Shown piece by piece: positions 1 through 7,712 of a stretch of DNA of 15,221 nucleotides. The DNA comes from Actinomycetes bacterium. Its GTDB lineage: Bacteria; Actinomycetota; Actinomycetes; Actinomycetales; Cellulomonadaceae. Position 1 is the stretch's first letter. Each line of letters begins with the position of its first letter. Below the pieces are notes generated by a model, which saw only the letters and a program-made list of their open reading frames with translations, made no database searches and was not told the DNA's origin. Made by a program: the position numbers and the translations under genes. Location: assembly GCA_023388235.1 (NCBI GenBank), contig JAEWGQ010000119.1:1-15221 (forward strand), in the 5' to 3' direction.

Positions 1-375
1 GTCGTACGCCTCCGCCGCGCCGGGCGGGGCGTCGGGCGCACCGAGCGCGGCGGCCGTCCGCTCGAGGTCGCCGGCGAGCGCCCGGACCGCGCCGAGCGCC
101 TCCTCGACGACGGCGCGCAGCGTCGCCCCCGGCCCGAACGGCGGCTCCTGGTGCAGGTACGCCAGGTCGGCCGGGCGGTGCACGACGCCGGAGTCGGGGC
201 GGTCCGCGCCGGCGAGCAGCCGGAGCAGGGTGGACTTGCCCGCTCCGTTCTCACCGACGACGCCGAGCCGGTGCCCGGGGTCGACGGACAGGCTCACGTC
301 CGTGAGGACGCGGCGGTCGCCGAAGACGCGCGAGACGCCGACGGCACGCAGGACGGGGGGCGCGGACACGGGCAC
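1..375 (-). CDS. ABC-F family ATP-binding protein, N-terminal part (gene runs off the left edge)
   Basis: Read on the minus strand, an open frame enters from the window edge. Its start is GTG at 375, or a second in-frame GTG at 369; an in-frame TGA lies just upstream. About 123-125 codons are present. The N-terminus is a typical ABC ATPase: a first beta strand beginning VLRAVGVSRVFGDRRVL, then the Walker A motif GENGAGKST near residues 39-47, and a Q-loop-like LHQEPPF near residue 75. The NBD begins at the N-terminus with no membrane segment before it, and the short REVFG-like opening followed by an acidic and alanine-rich helical stretch resembles ABC-F proteins. These are soluble tandem-ATPase proteins that act on the ribosome (translation factors or antibiotic-resistance proteins). 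Signature, Walker B and the second NBD lie outside the window, so the ABC-F subclass is inferred. The ribosome binding site is weak. Confidence 0.85.
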   Translation of the reverse strand, partial: MPVSAPPVLRAVGVSRVFGDRRVLTDVSLSVDPGHRLGVVGENGAGKSTLLRLLAGADRPDSGVVHRPADLAYLHQEPPFGPGATLRAVVEEALGAVRALAGDLERTAAALGAPDAPPGAAEAYD

Positions 376-742
376 GGGGGATCACCACCAGCGACGCCGC
401 CCGGGGAACGCACGGGTCGGCGGGAGTCGGGACGAGGACTCGGGGCCGGTCAGATCCACATGACGACGACGGTACGGCGGCGGGCGCCGCGCGTCCACGC
501 GTTTCCGCGAGGTCCTCGCCCTCGGTGGGGCCCGTGCTCGTCGCCGCCGCCACCCCACGAGCACCCGACGGCACGGGGCCGCCGTCCTCGACCCCCGCTG
601 TCGGCCCGGGTGGGTGGTCGCTGCGTGGGACGTCGGTCCCCCGGGGCGCCCGCGGCACGTCGATAGCGTCGCGGCCCAAGCGTGAGGCACCACGTCCCCA
701 CGCGTCGAGATCGGCCGCGCAGCACCCGAGGAGGGTCGTGCG
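376..742. other. Intergenic region between divergent genes (367 bases)
   Basis: No convincing gene is seen on either strand: the open frames here give Arg/Pro/Gly-rich translations typical of random high-GC sequence. The region must carry the promoters of the ABC-F gene (minus) and the toxin cassette (plus). A possible -10 for the cassette is TAGCGT at 664-669, with no recognisable -35. It also holds an 8-bp inverted repeat (534-564) and a small hairpin, GGGAC-GTCG-GTCCC, at 627-640. A strong ribosome binding site, GAGGAGGG, lies at 728-735, seven bases before the start of the first cassette gene. Confidence 0.6.
534..564. repeat. Perfect 8-bp inverted repeat in the intergenic region
   Basis: GTGCTCGT at 534-541 is the exact reverse complement of ACGAGCAC at 557-564, with a 15-base spacer of CCG/CCA-rich sequence. 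It could be a regulator binding site between the two divergent genes or a transcript hairpin. No T-run follows on either strand, so a classical intrinsic terminator is not supported. Confidence 0.5.
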
Positions 743-1009
743 ATGGTGCGGATCGAGGTCGACGTGGACGGTGCCGACGCCGTCGCCGGTCGCTTGGAGT
801 CCGCGACGGGCCAGGCCGGCTGCACCCCCGGGGTGGTGCCCGACCCGGGGGCGTTCGGGGCGAACCTGAGCGACACGGTCGCCACCTTCTCCGAGCGCTG
901 GGGGTGGGCGGTCGACGACGTGCACGAGGACGTGCGGGGTGCGGCGCGCGCGCTGCGGGCCGCGATCAGCGAGTACCAGCGCGTCGACGCGTCCGGGCCG
1001 GTCCGGTGA
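743..1009 (+). CDS. Small EspC/WXG100-like type VII secretion partner protein (88 aa)
   Basis: The ATG at 743 follows a strong GAGGAGGG site with a seven-base spacer. The 88-residue product starts with a short VRIEVDVDGADAVAG segment, then predicted helices carrying an ERWGW motif (residues 51-55). It ends with the helix-tail sequence EYQRVD, in which Y78-x3-D82 matches the YxxxD secretion signal of type VII (ESX) substrates. The size, all-helical look and C-terminal YxxxD are those of the EspC/WXG100-like partner proteins of actinobacteria. A canonical central WxG turn is not clear; W53-G54-W55 sits in that area. The gene overlaps the next one by four bases (GTGA), so the two are almost certainly translated together. 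Inference: this protein pairs with the N-terminal domain of the toxin and supplies the secretion signal. No ESX core gene (EccC, EccD and so on) is in the window. Confidence 0.75.
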   Translation: MVRIEVDVDGADAVAGRLESATGQAGCTPGVVPDPGAFGANLSDTVATFSERWGWAVDDVHEDVRGAARALRAAISEYQRVDASGPVR

Positions 1010-2559
1010 GCTCCGCCCTGGTGCAGGGCCGGCTCGGCGTGGCGAACCGGCCGGAGGAGCTGGTCCCGGGTGATCCCGAGGAGGTCTGGCGGTGCGCGGA
1101 CCGGGTCGACGGGCTGTGCGACCGCCTCGCCGGGCTCGCCTGGGACATCGAGCGGGCCGCGGCGGACTCCGGCTGCTGGACGGGGCGTGGCGCCGAGGTG
1201 TTCTGGGGGTCCCTGGAGGAGATCGGCGAGGGTGTGCGGTCGGCGCTGGCGGCGCTGGCACCGGTCGCTGACGCCTTCCGGCAGTACGCGAGGGTGCTGG
1301 GCGAGGCGCAGAGCGAGGCCCGCGCCCTGATGTCGCGGTGGGACGCGGCCGAGCAGGCGGCGTCCGCAGCGCGCACCGCGGACCCGCTGCGCGCCGCGCG
1401 CACGCACACGTCGCCGGGGTACGGCACGGGCCTGTCGTGGGACCAGGTGCGGGCTGTCGAGGACCTGCGGGTGCTGCGGGCGGACGTCGCCACGGTGGCC
1501 CGCGGGCTGGCAGGAGTGCTCGCGGACTCGGTGGAGGACACGCCGCGGGCGACCGGGGTCTGGAACGAGGTCGGGTACCACGCCTCGCAGTTCGGTCACG
1601 GGATCGTCGACGCCGTGGCCGGTGCCGCCGACCTGCTGTGGGACTACGGGTTGCGCTGGACGTTCGACCCGGTGGGCGGGACCGTGGCGCGCTGGGGTCT
1701 GATCTCCTCGCTGGTGCAGGCCGCGTTCGACGACCCCCTGCAGTTCGGCAAGGACCTGATCGACTGGGACACCTGGGTCTCGAACCCCGCCCGGGCGGCC
1801 GGCCGGTTGGCCCCGGACGCGGCCCTGGCGATCGGGACCGGAGGGCTGGCTGCGGGCGCGTCCCGCGGAAGCAGAGCAGCCCGGGTCGCGGCCGTCGCCA
1901 GCCCGGACGTCTCATCCACACGCGCACTGCACCAGGCGATCTCGGGGTTCTGGGCCGGCCGGCGCACGCCGGGTGTCCTGGGCGAGTTCGACCCCGCCAG
2001 CGTGTTCCCTCACGCCGGCACCACCCCGCTGCTGGCCGGCCGGGCAGAGCGGTGGCTGGAGCTCAACACCCGGTGGGGCGCCCAGGGACGCCCCGGGCTG
2101 TCCGCGCTGGCGCACGGCAACCTGTTCAACCAGCTCCGCGCCGGGGTGTACGCCTACGACGAGGTCCACCTGCGCCTCCCCGACGGCAGACTGACGCGAC
2201 TCGACTCGTGGACCCCCGACTCCGAGGTCGTCTCACGCAAGGCGACCCAGCTGTCCCAGGTCGGCGAACGCACCGCGATGGGGTACCTCACGGAGTTCAA
2301 GGACAAGTACTGGCCGGACGATGAACGGATCGTCGTGGCCGACACCGTCGGATCACGGCAGATGTTCGCCGACCGGCCGAGGCTGATCGGCGCGCCCCTG
2401 AGCGGCCGCCCCGTGCTGGAAGTGCCCGTCCAGCACGCTGAAGTCCCTCCAGCGATCCGCGAGTACGCGGGCGCCGAGGGCATCGTGATCCGGGACGTGA
2501 CCGGGCACGTGTACAACCAGGACGAGCTCGACTCGCTGAGAGCAGGAGACCTGCCGTGA
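1006..2559 (+). CDS. Polymorphic toxin-like protein: N-terminal T7SS signal domain plus C-terminal candidate nuclease domain (517 aa)
   Basis: The GTG at 1006 overlaps the preceding stop; the frame is open further upstream, but that would cover most of the small partner gene. Residues 14-130 are helical and match the actinobacterial T7SS secretion-signal domain: an RPEELVPGDPEEVW opening and a WTG (WxG) turn at 58-60 followed by AEVF. Residues about 185-300 form the linker common in these proteins (hydrophobic helices, then DWDTW near 253-257). The C-terminal part, about 345-517, has the look of an effector domain: YDEVHLRLPDG, D400, E407, then S410-R411-K412 followed by TQL, later LEVPVQ (471-476) and IRDVTGHVYN near 495-504. 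The D...E..SRK pattern resembles a PD-(D/E)xK nuclease core, but the residue in the usual acidic position before xK is serine. From memory, similar VSRK-TQL...LEVPVQ tails end other bacterial polymorphic toxins. Toxicity and nuclease activity are inferences. An alternative is a non-catalytic or different-fold effector. Confidence 0.75.
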   Translation: MSSALVQGRLGVANRPEELVPGDPEEVWRCADRVDGLCDRLAGLAWDIERAAADSGCWTGRGAEVFWGSLEEIGEGVRSALAALAPVADAFRQYARVLGEAQSEARALMSRWDAAEQAASAARTADPLRAARTHTSPGYGTGLSWDQVRAVEDLRVLRADVATVARGLAGVLADSVEDTPRATGVWNEVGYHASQFGHGIVDAVAGAADLLWDYGLRWTFDPVGGTVARWGLISSLVQAAFDDPLQFGKDLIDWDTWVSNPARAAGRLAPDAALAIGTGGLAAGASRGSRAARVAAVASPDVSSTRALHQAISGFWAGRRTPGVLGEFDPASVFPHAGTTPLLAGRAERWLELNTRWGAQGRPGLSALAHGNLFNQLRAGVYAYDEVHLRLPDGRLTRLDSWTPDSEVVSRKATQLSQVGERTAMGYLTEFKDKYWPDDERIVVADTVGSRQMFADRPRLIGAPLSGRPVLEVPVQHAEVPPAIREYAGAEGIVIRDVTGHVYNQDELDSLRAGDLP

Positions 2560-3152
2560 CCCGCACCCAGCCGTTCGCCTACGACCCGTCCGCGATCGCC
2601 TACTGCACCCGGTGGAACAGGTACCTGCTGCAGCCGATCCCGACGAGGGACGGGGAGTGGATCAGCGAGGACGAAGCCCGCCGCCGGTGGGACGAGCAGC
2701 ACACCGGTTTCACCGTCATCGACCTGACCAGGACCCACCCCTCGGGCCGGCCGCAGCCGCACTGGACCCTGCAGTCCGCCAGCGGCGGGGGCGGCCTGTC
2801 GGTCTCGCACTGGAACACCGCCATGTCGGAGACGCGGCTGGGGTTCTACCGGAACGTCGGGGGCCGGTTGTGGCCGGGAAAGACCTCCTGGTGGGACTAC
2901 CCCGACGAGGCACGCAAGTACGTCTACCCCGACGCGGTGCGCCGGATGGCGCTCTACCTGAAACCGGACGGGACTGGGACGATCGAGGTGCTCGACACCG
3001 CGTGGTCGACCGACGAGCTCACCCTCGGAGAGTTCGACCAGTACCCGGACGTGGAACGGTTCTGGCTGCCCCGGCCCGCCTTCGGCGACTGGGCCACGCT
3101 CGTCGACCCGGCGACGGGCCCGCAACGCAACGCCGGAGGCTACGTGCCGTGA
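2556..3152 (+). CDS. Putative immunity protein of the toxin cassette (198 aa, unrecognised family)
   Basis: The GTG at 2556 overlaps the toxin stop by four bases (GTGA) and has an AGGAGA ribosome binding site at 2544-2549. I do not recognise the family. The protein has no signal peptide and no membrane segment, so it should be cytosolic. It is rich in aromatic residues, with 11 tryptophans in 198 residues, including an SWWDYPDEARKYVYPDAVRR segment near the middle and acidic stretches (WSTDELTLGEFDQYPDVERF) near the C-terminus. Position directly behind a toxin-like gene, translational coupling and lack of export signals are the normal features of an immunity gene, and that is the only basis for the call. 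It could instead be an adaptor or chaperone for the toxin. The end of the gene is followed by a GC hairpin and then by the unrelated hrpA gene, so it closes the cassette. Confidence 0.6.
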   Translation: MTRTQPFAYDPSAIAYCTRWNRYLLQPIPTRDGEWISEDEARRRWDEQHTGFTVIDLTRTHPSGRPQPHWTLQSASGGGGLSVSHWNTAMSETRLGFYRNVGGRLWPGKTSWWDYPDEARKYVYPDAVRRMALYLKPDGTGTIEVLDTAWSTDELTLGEFDQYPDVERFWLPRPAFGDWATLVDPATGPQRNAGGYVP

Positions 3153-3161
3153 CGCCCGGGC

Positions 3162-3179
3162 GGCCGCCGTGCGGCGGTC
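3162..3179 (+). terminator. GC hairpin after the toxin cassette, possible terminator
   Basis: GGCCGCC and GGCGGTC form a seven-bp stem (one G-U pair) around a GTGC loop, ten bases after the stop of the putative immunity gene. No T-run follows, as is usual for actinobacterial terminators, so this is only a candidate. Confidence 0.35.
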
Positions 3180-3262
3180 CGGGGCGCCGGGCGGGCCCGC
3201 GTGCGCGACCCCGGACGTCCGCCCTGCGCGAATCGAGATCGCGTCCCGGCCCGCGGTGCGGT

Positions 3263-3268
3263 GACAAT
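3263..3268 (+). promoter_or_regulatory. Candidate -10 element of hrpA
   Basis: GACAAT lies eight bases before the GTG start of hrpA at 3277, and there is no Shine-Dalgarno sequence between them. The spacing would place transcription start at or within a base or two of the start codon, suggesting a leaderless mRNA. No good -35 is visible. Confidence 0.45.
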
Positions 3269-3276
3269 GGTGCGCC

Positions 3277-6200
3277 GTGACTGCCTCCGACCCCGCCTCC
3301 CCCGCACCCGCCTCCCGGCGGCGCGGTCGGCGACCCGGCCGGGGCAGGCCGCCGCGCGAGGGCGGGCCGGGCCGCCGGCTCGCCGCCCTGGCGGACGCAC
3401 GCCGCGCCGTGGTGCTGCCGCCCGTCGTGTACCCCGAGCAGCTGCCGGTCTCGGCGCGTCGCGCGGAGATCGCCCGGGCGATCAGCGAGCACCAGGTCGT
3501 CATCGTCGCGGGCGAGACCGGCTCCGGGAAGACCACGCAGCTGCCGAAGATCGCGCTGGAGCTCGGCCGGGGCCGGGACGGGCAGATCGGGCACACCCAG
3601 CCGCGCCGGATCGCCGCGCGGACGGTGGCGGAGCGGATCGCCGACGAGCTCGGGACGACGATCGGCGAGCTGGTCGGCTACCAGGTGCGGTTCACCGACG
3701 AGTCGTCGGACCGCACGCTCGTCAAGGTCATGACGGACGGCATCCTGCTCGCGCAGATCCAGCGCGACCCGGAGCTGCGGGCGTACGACACGCTGATCAT
3801 CGACGAGGCGCACGAGCGCTCCCTGAACATCGACTTCATCCTCGGCTACCTCGCGCAGCTCCTGCCGCGCCGGCCCGACCTCAAGGTCGTCATCACCTCG
3901 GCGACGATCGACTCCGCCCGGTTCGCGGCGCACTTCGCGGGGCCGCCGACGGCGGAGCACCCGGACGGAGCGCCGGCACCGGTCGTGGAGGTCACGGGCC
4001 GCACGTACCCGGTGGAGGTCCGCTACCGGCCGCTGTCGCCGGACCGCCCCACCGACGACCCGGACGAGGCGGACGCCCCGGCGCGCCCTGCGGCCCCGGC
4101 CCCGGCGGGCGAGGACCGCGACCTGATGACCGCGATCTGCGAGGCGGTGGACGAGCTCGCCGCCGAGGGACCGGGCGACGTGCTGGTCTTCCTGTCCGGC
4201 GAGCGCGAGATCCGGGACGCCGAGGAGGCCCTGCGCGGCCACCTGGGCCCGCGGGTGCAGGACGCGCGCCGCCCGGACGCGGTCGAGCTGCTCCCGCTGT
4301 TCGGCCGGTTGTCCGCGGCGGAGCAGCACCGCGTCTTCCAGCCGCACGGGACCCGCCGGGTCGTGCTGGCGACGAACGTCGCGGAGACCTCGCTGACGGT
4401 GCCGGGCATCCGCTACGTCGTCGACCCGGGGACCGCGCGCATCTCGCGGTACTCGAAGGCCACGAAGGTGCAGCGCCTGCCGATCGAGCCGATCTCGCAG
4501 GCGTCCGCGAACCAGCGGTCCGGCCGCTGCGGGCGCGTCGCGGACGGCATCGCCATCCGGCTGTACTCCGAGGAGGACTACGCGTCCCGGCCGCGGTTCA
4601 CCGAGCCGGAGATCCTGCGCACCTCGCTCGCGTCCGTGATCCTGCAGATGATCGCCGTGGGGGTCGCGGCCGGCCCGGACGACGTGGCGTCGTTCCCGTT
4701 CGTCGACCCGCCCGACGTGCGCGCGGTGCGCGACGGCGTGCAGCTGCTGACCGAGCTCGGCGCGCTGGAGGCCGGTCCGGCCGGCACCCGCCTGACCCCG
4801 ACGGGGCGCGCGCTGGCGCAGCTGCCGATGGACCCGCGCCTCGCCCGGATGATCGTGGAGGGCGGCCGGCGGGGCGTCGCGCGCGAGGTCATGATCGTCG
4901 CCGCGGCGCTGTCCATCCAGGACCCGCGCGAACGCCCGGTCGAGCAGCGCCCGCAGGCCGACCAGGCCCACGCACGGTTCGCGGACCCCGCGTCGGACTT
5001 CCTCACGTACCTGAACCTGTGGCAGTACGTGCGGGACGCGCAGCGCGACCTGTCGGGCTCGGCGTTCCGGCGGCTGTGCCGGTCGGAGTACCTGAACTAC
5101 CTGCGGCTGCGGGAGTGGCAGGACGTCGTCACGCAGCTCAAGGAGCTCGCGAAGCCCCTGGGCATCACGGTGAACCCGCCGCGGCGCACCGACCGCGACC
5201 TCAGCACCGACCGCGAGGACCCGGCCACGGCCGCGCGCGGGTCGCTGCGGCTCGAGTGGGACGCCGACCGCATCCACGTCGCCCTGCTGTCCGGCCTGCT
5301 GTCGCAGATCGGGATGCAGGAGGCCAGCGACCTGTCGGGCGGGGCGCCGCCGCGCGGCAAGGGCGGGCGCACGCCGGACCGGCGCGGGCGGAACGAGTAC
5401 CTGGGCGCGCGCGGCGCCCGGTTCGCGATCTTCCCCGGGTCGGGCCTGGCGAAGCGGCCGCCCGCCTGGATCATGGCGGGTGAGCTCGTCGAGACGTCGC
5501 GGCTGTGGGCGCGGGACGTCGCGCGCATCCAGCCGGAGTGGGCGGAGGAGCTCGCCGGCCACCTGGTGAAGCGGTCGTACTCCGAGCCGTCGTGGTCCTC
5601 GAAGCAGGGGGCGGCGACGGCCCTGGAGCGCGTCACGCTGTACGGCGTCCCGGTCGTCACGGGCCGGCGGGTGCTGTTCGCCAAGGTCGACGCCGACCAC
5701 GCGCGCGAGCTGTTCATCCGGCACGCGCTGGTGGAGGGCGACTGGACGACGCACCACGCGTTCTTCGCCGAGAACCGCCGGCTGCTCGACGAGGCCGAGG
5801 ACCTGGAGGCCCGGTCGCGGCGGCGCGGGCTGGTGGTGGACGACGACGCGCTGTTCGACTTCTACGACGAGCGCATCCCCGACGACGTCGTCTCCGCCCG
5901 GCACTTCGACCAGTGGTGGAAGGGCGCCCGCCGGGAGCACCCCGACCTGCTGACCTTCACGCGCGAGCTGCTGGTCGCGGACGACGCGGGGGTCGACGAG
6001 TCGTCGTTCCCGTCCTCCTGGCCGCAGGGCGACCTCGCGCTGCCGCTGACCTACCAGTTCCAGCCGGGCGCCGACGCCGACGGCGTGACCGTGCACGTGC
6101 CGCTGGTCGCGCTCGCCCGCGTGCAGCCCGACGGGTTCGACTGGATGGTCCCCGGGCTGCGCGAGGAGCTGGTCACCGCGACCATCCGGGCGCTGCCGAA

Positions 6201-7554
6201 GCCGGTGCGGGTGCAGCTGGTGCCCGCGCCCGACGTGGCGCGGGACGTGGTCGCGTGGTTCGACGCGCACACCGCGTCGTGGGCGGACACGGTCCGCGCC
6301 GGGGACGCCGCGCCGTCGTTCCGCGCGACGTTCCGGCAGGCGGTCCGCGCGCTGCGCGACGTCGACGTGCCCGAGGACGCCGTCGAGGAGGACCGGCTGC
6401 CGGCGCACCTGCGCATGACGTTCCGCGTGGTCGACGAGCGCGGGCGCGTGGTGGACGAGGGCAAGGACCTCGCCGTGCTGCAGCGCCGCCTCGCGGCCCG
6501 GACGCAGGACGCCGTGAGCACCGCCGTCCGGACCGCGGTGCGCGACGCGATGACCGACGCCCGCGGCGGGCGCCCGGCACCCGCACCCCGGCCCGCCGCG
6601 ACCGGCCGGCCGGCCGCACCCCCGCCGCTGCCCGGCTTCGACTCCGGTGACCTGACGACGTGGCCCGACGGCCTGCCCGGCGGCGAGCTGCCGGAGCGCG
6701 TCGAGACCACCGACCCCAGCGGCCTGACGGTGCGCGGGTACCCGGCCCTGGTGGAGCACGGCCGGGGGCCGGCGGCGACGGTCCGCGTCGAGGTGCTCGC
6801 CGACGCGGGCGAGCAGGCGCTGCGGCACCGCGCGGGGCTGCGCCGGCTGCTGCTGCGCGACCTCGGCCTCGCGACGGCGCGGATCACGAGCCGGTGGACC
6901 GGCCCGCAGGCGCTCGCGCTCGCGGCCAGCCCGTACCCGAGCACCGAGGCCCTGGTCTCCGACGTCCAGCTGGCCGCGGTGGACCGCCTGCTCACCGAGC
7001 ACCTGGCGGGCAGGCCGGCGACCTCCGTCCGCAGCGCTGCCGCGTACGCCGCGGCCCGGTCGTCCGTGCGGGACCGCCTGGAGGACGCCGCGCACCGGGT
7101 GGTGGGCGACCTGGTCGCCGTCCTCGGCGCGGCCCGCGACCTCGACGCCGCCGTGCGCGGCACCCGGTCCCTGGCGCTGCTCGGCACCGTGCGCGACGTC
7201 CGGGCGCAGGCCGAGGCGCTGGTGCACGACGGGTTCGTCGCCGAGACCGGCGCGGACCGGCTGCCGCACCTCACCCGCTACCTGCGGGCGGCGGCGCACC
7301 GGCTCGACAAGGCGGGCGCGAACCCGGCCCGGGACGAGCAGCTCGCGTGGCAGGTGCACGACCTGGAGCAGCTGCTCGGGCAGACGCGCGCCCGCGTCAC
7401 GTCCCGCACCCCCGTGCCCGCGGACCTCGCGGCGCTGGACGACGCGCGCTGGATGATCGAGGAGCTGCGGGTCAGCCTGTTCGCGCAGCAGCTCGGCACG
7501 CCGGTCCCCGTGAGCGAGAAGCGGATCCGCAAGGCCCTCGCGGCGCTGGCCTGA
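3277..7554 (+). CDS. hrpA: ATP-dependent DEAH-box RNA helicase HrpA (1425 aa)
   Basis: The protein opens with a basic, Pro/Arg-rich tail (residues 1-35). The first RecA-like domain follows: GETGSGKT (Walker A, 79-86), PRRIAARTVAERIA, DEAH (176-179) and SAT (208-210). The second domain carries TNVAETSLTVPGIRYVVDPG and QRSGRCGR (motif VI, 413-420), with a Pro/Ala-rich insert near 253-285. A helicase-associated region, an OB-fold region (about 655-760) and a long C-terminal DUF3418-type region (about 790-1425) complete the bacterial HrpA layout. The length is somewhat above the 1300 residues of the E. coli protein. HrpA enzymes use ATP to remodel RNA; the E. coli protein acts in fimbrial mRNA processing and has been linked to rescue of stalled ribosomes. 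The GTG start is chosen because the Ser/Pro tail and the nearby -10 fit it and no ribosome binding site supports another. It appears to be a single-gene unit. Confidence 0.95.
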   Translation: MTASDPASPAPASRRRGRRPGRGRPPREGGPGRRLAALADARRAVVLPPVVYPEQLPVSARRAEIARAISEHQVVIVAGETGSGKTTQLPKIALELGRGRDGQIGHTQPRRIAARTVAERIADELGTTIGELVGYQVRFTDESSDRTLVKVMTDGILLAQIQRDPELRAYDTLIIDEAHERSLNIDFILGYLAQLLPRRPDLKVVITSATIDSARFAAHFAGPPTAEHPDGAPAPVVEVTGRTYPVEVRYRPLSPDRPTDDPDEADAPARPAAPAPAGEDRDLMTAICEAVDELAAEGPGDVLVFLSGEREIRDAEEALRGHLGPRVQDARRPDAVELLPLFGRLSAAEQHRVFQPHGTRRVVLATNVAETSLTVPGIRYVVDPGTARISRYSKATKVQRLPIEPISQASANQRSGRCGRVADGIAIRLYSEEDYASRPRFTEPEILRTSLASVILQMIAVGVAAGPDDVASFPFVDPPDVRAVRDGVQLLTELGALEAGPAGTRLTPTGRALAQLPMDPRLARMIVEGGRRGVAREVMIVAAALSIQDPRERPVEQRPQADQAHARFADPASDFLTYLNLWQYVRDAQRDLSGSAFRRLCRSEYLNYLRLREWQDVVTQLKELAKPLGITVNPPRRTDRDLSTDREDPATAARGSLRLEWDADRIHVALLSGLLSQIGMQEASDLSGGAPPRGKGGRTPDRRGRNEYLGARGARFAIFPGSGLAKRPPAWIMAGELVETSRLWARDVARIQPEWAEELAGHLVKRSYSEPSWSSKQGAATALERVTLYGVPVVTGRRVLFAKVDADHARELFIRHALVEGDWTTHHAFFAENRRLLDEAEDLEARSRRRGLVVDDDALFDFYDERIPDDVVSARHFDQWWKGARREHPDLLTFTRELLVADDAGVDESSFPSSWPQGDLALPLTYQFQPGADADGVTVHVPLVALARVQPDGFDWMVPGLREELVTATIRALPKPVRVQLVPAPDVARDVVAWFDAHTASWADTVRAGDAAPSFRATFRQAVRALRDVDVPEDAVEEDRLPAHLRMTFRVVDERGRVVDEGKDLAVLQRRLAARTQDAVSTAVRTAVRDAMTDARGGRPAPAPRPAATGRPAAPPPLPGFDSGDLTTWPDGLPGGELPERVETTDPSGLTVRGYPALVEHGRGPAATVRVEVLADAGEQALRHRAGLRRLLLRDLGLATARITSRWTGPQALALAASPYPSTEALVSDVQLAAVDRLLTEHLAGRPATSVRSAAAYAAARSSVRDRLEDAAHRVVGDLVAVLGAARDLDAAVRGTRSLALLGTVRDVRAQAEALVHDGFVAETGADRLPHLTRYLRAAAHRLDKAGANPARDEQLAWQVHDLEQLLGQTRARVTSRTPVPADLAALDDARWMIEELRVSLFAQQLGTPVPVSEKRIRKALAALA

Positions 7555-7569
7555 GGCTGGCGGCGGGTC

Positions 7570-7639
7570 GGCGCGGGTCCAGGGCCGGCGCGGCGCGGGT
7601 CCAGAGCCGGCGCGGCGCGGGTCCGGGGCGGGTCCGGGG
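7570..7639. repeat. 22-bp tandem repeat between hrpA and tag
   Basis: Two nearly identical 22-base units lie at 7570-7591 and 7592-7613, each starting GGCGCGGGTCCAG and ending CCGGCGC and differing at one base (AGGG versus AGAG). A third, degraded unit follows from 7614 and decays into an 11-base repeat of CGGGTCCGGGG up to about 7639. The array fills most of the short gap after the hrpA stop. It has no spacers and no coding capacity. It may be a slippage product. Confidence 0.75.
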
Positions 7640-7712
7640 CGCCCGGTCCTCCCCAGGCCGGCGGGACCGGCGGCCGGTGGACGGCGGGCGCCGCGGTGTG
7701 GGCGGGCTCGGG

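Noticed and set aside
450..725. Small minus-strand open frame in the 376-742 gap
   Set aside because: Arg/Gly-rich translation, no ribosome binding site, no recognisable motif.
682..1005. Upstream extension of the toxin reading frame
   Set aside because: It would overlap nearly all of the small partner gene, and its translation is Arg-rich noise; the GTG at 1006 gives a normal T7SS signal domain start.
251..1927. Long minus-strand frame across the intergenic gap and toxin genes
   Set aside because: Basic Pro/Arg-rich translation with no domain; the plus-strand frames have recognisable T7SS features and ribosome binding sites.
3019..7359. 1446-codon minus-strand open frame opposite hrpA
   Set aside because: Low-complexity Arg/Gly/Val-rich translation with no motif; the plus strand encodes an intact helicase with all catalytic motifs.
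7570..7639. CRISPR array
   Set aside because: The repeats are directly adjacent without spacers, and no cas gene is nearby.
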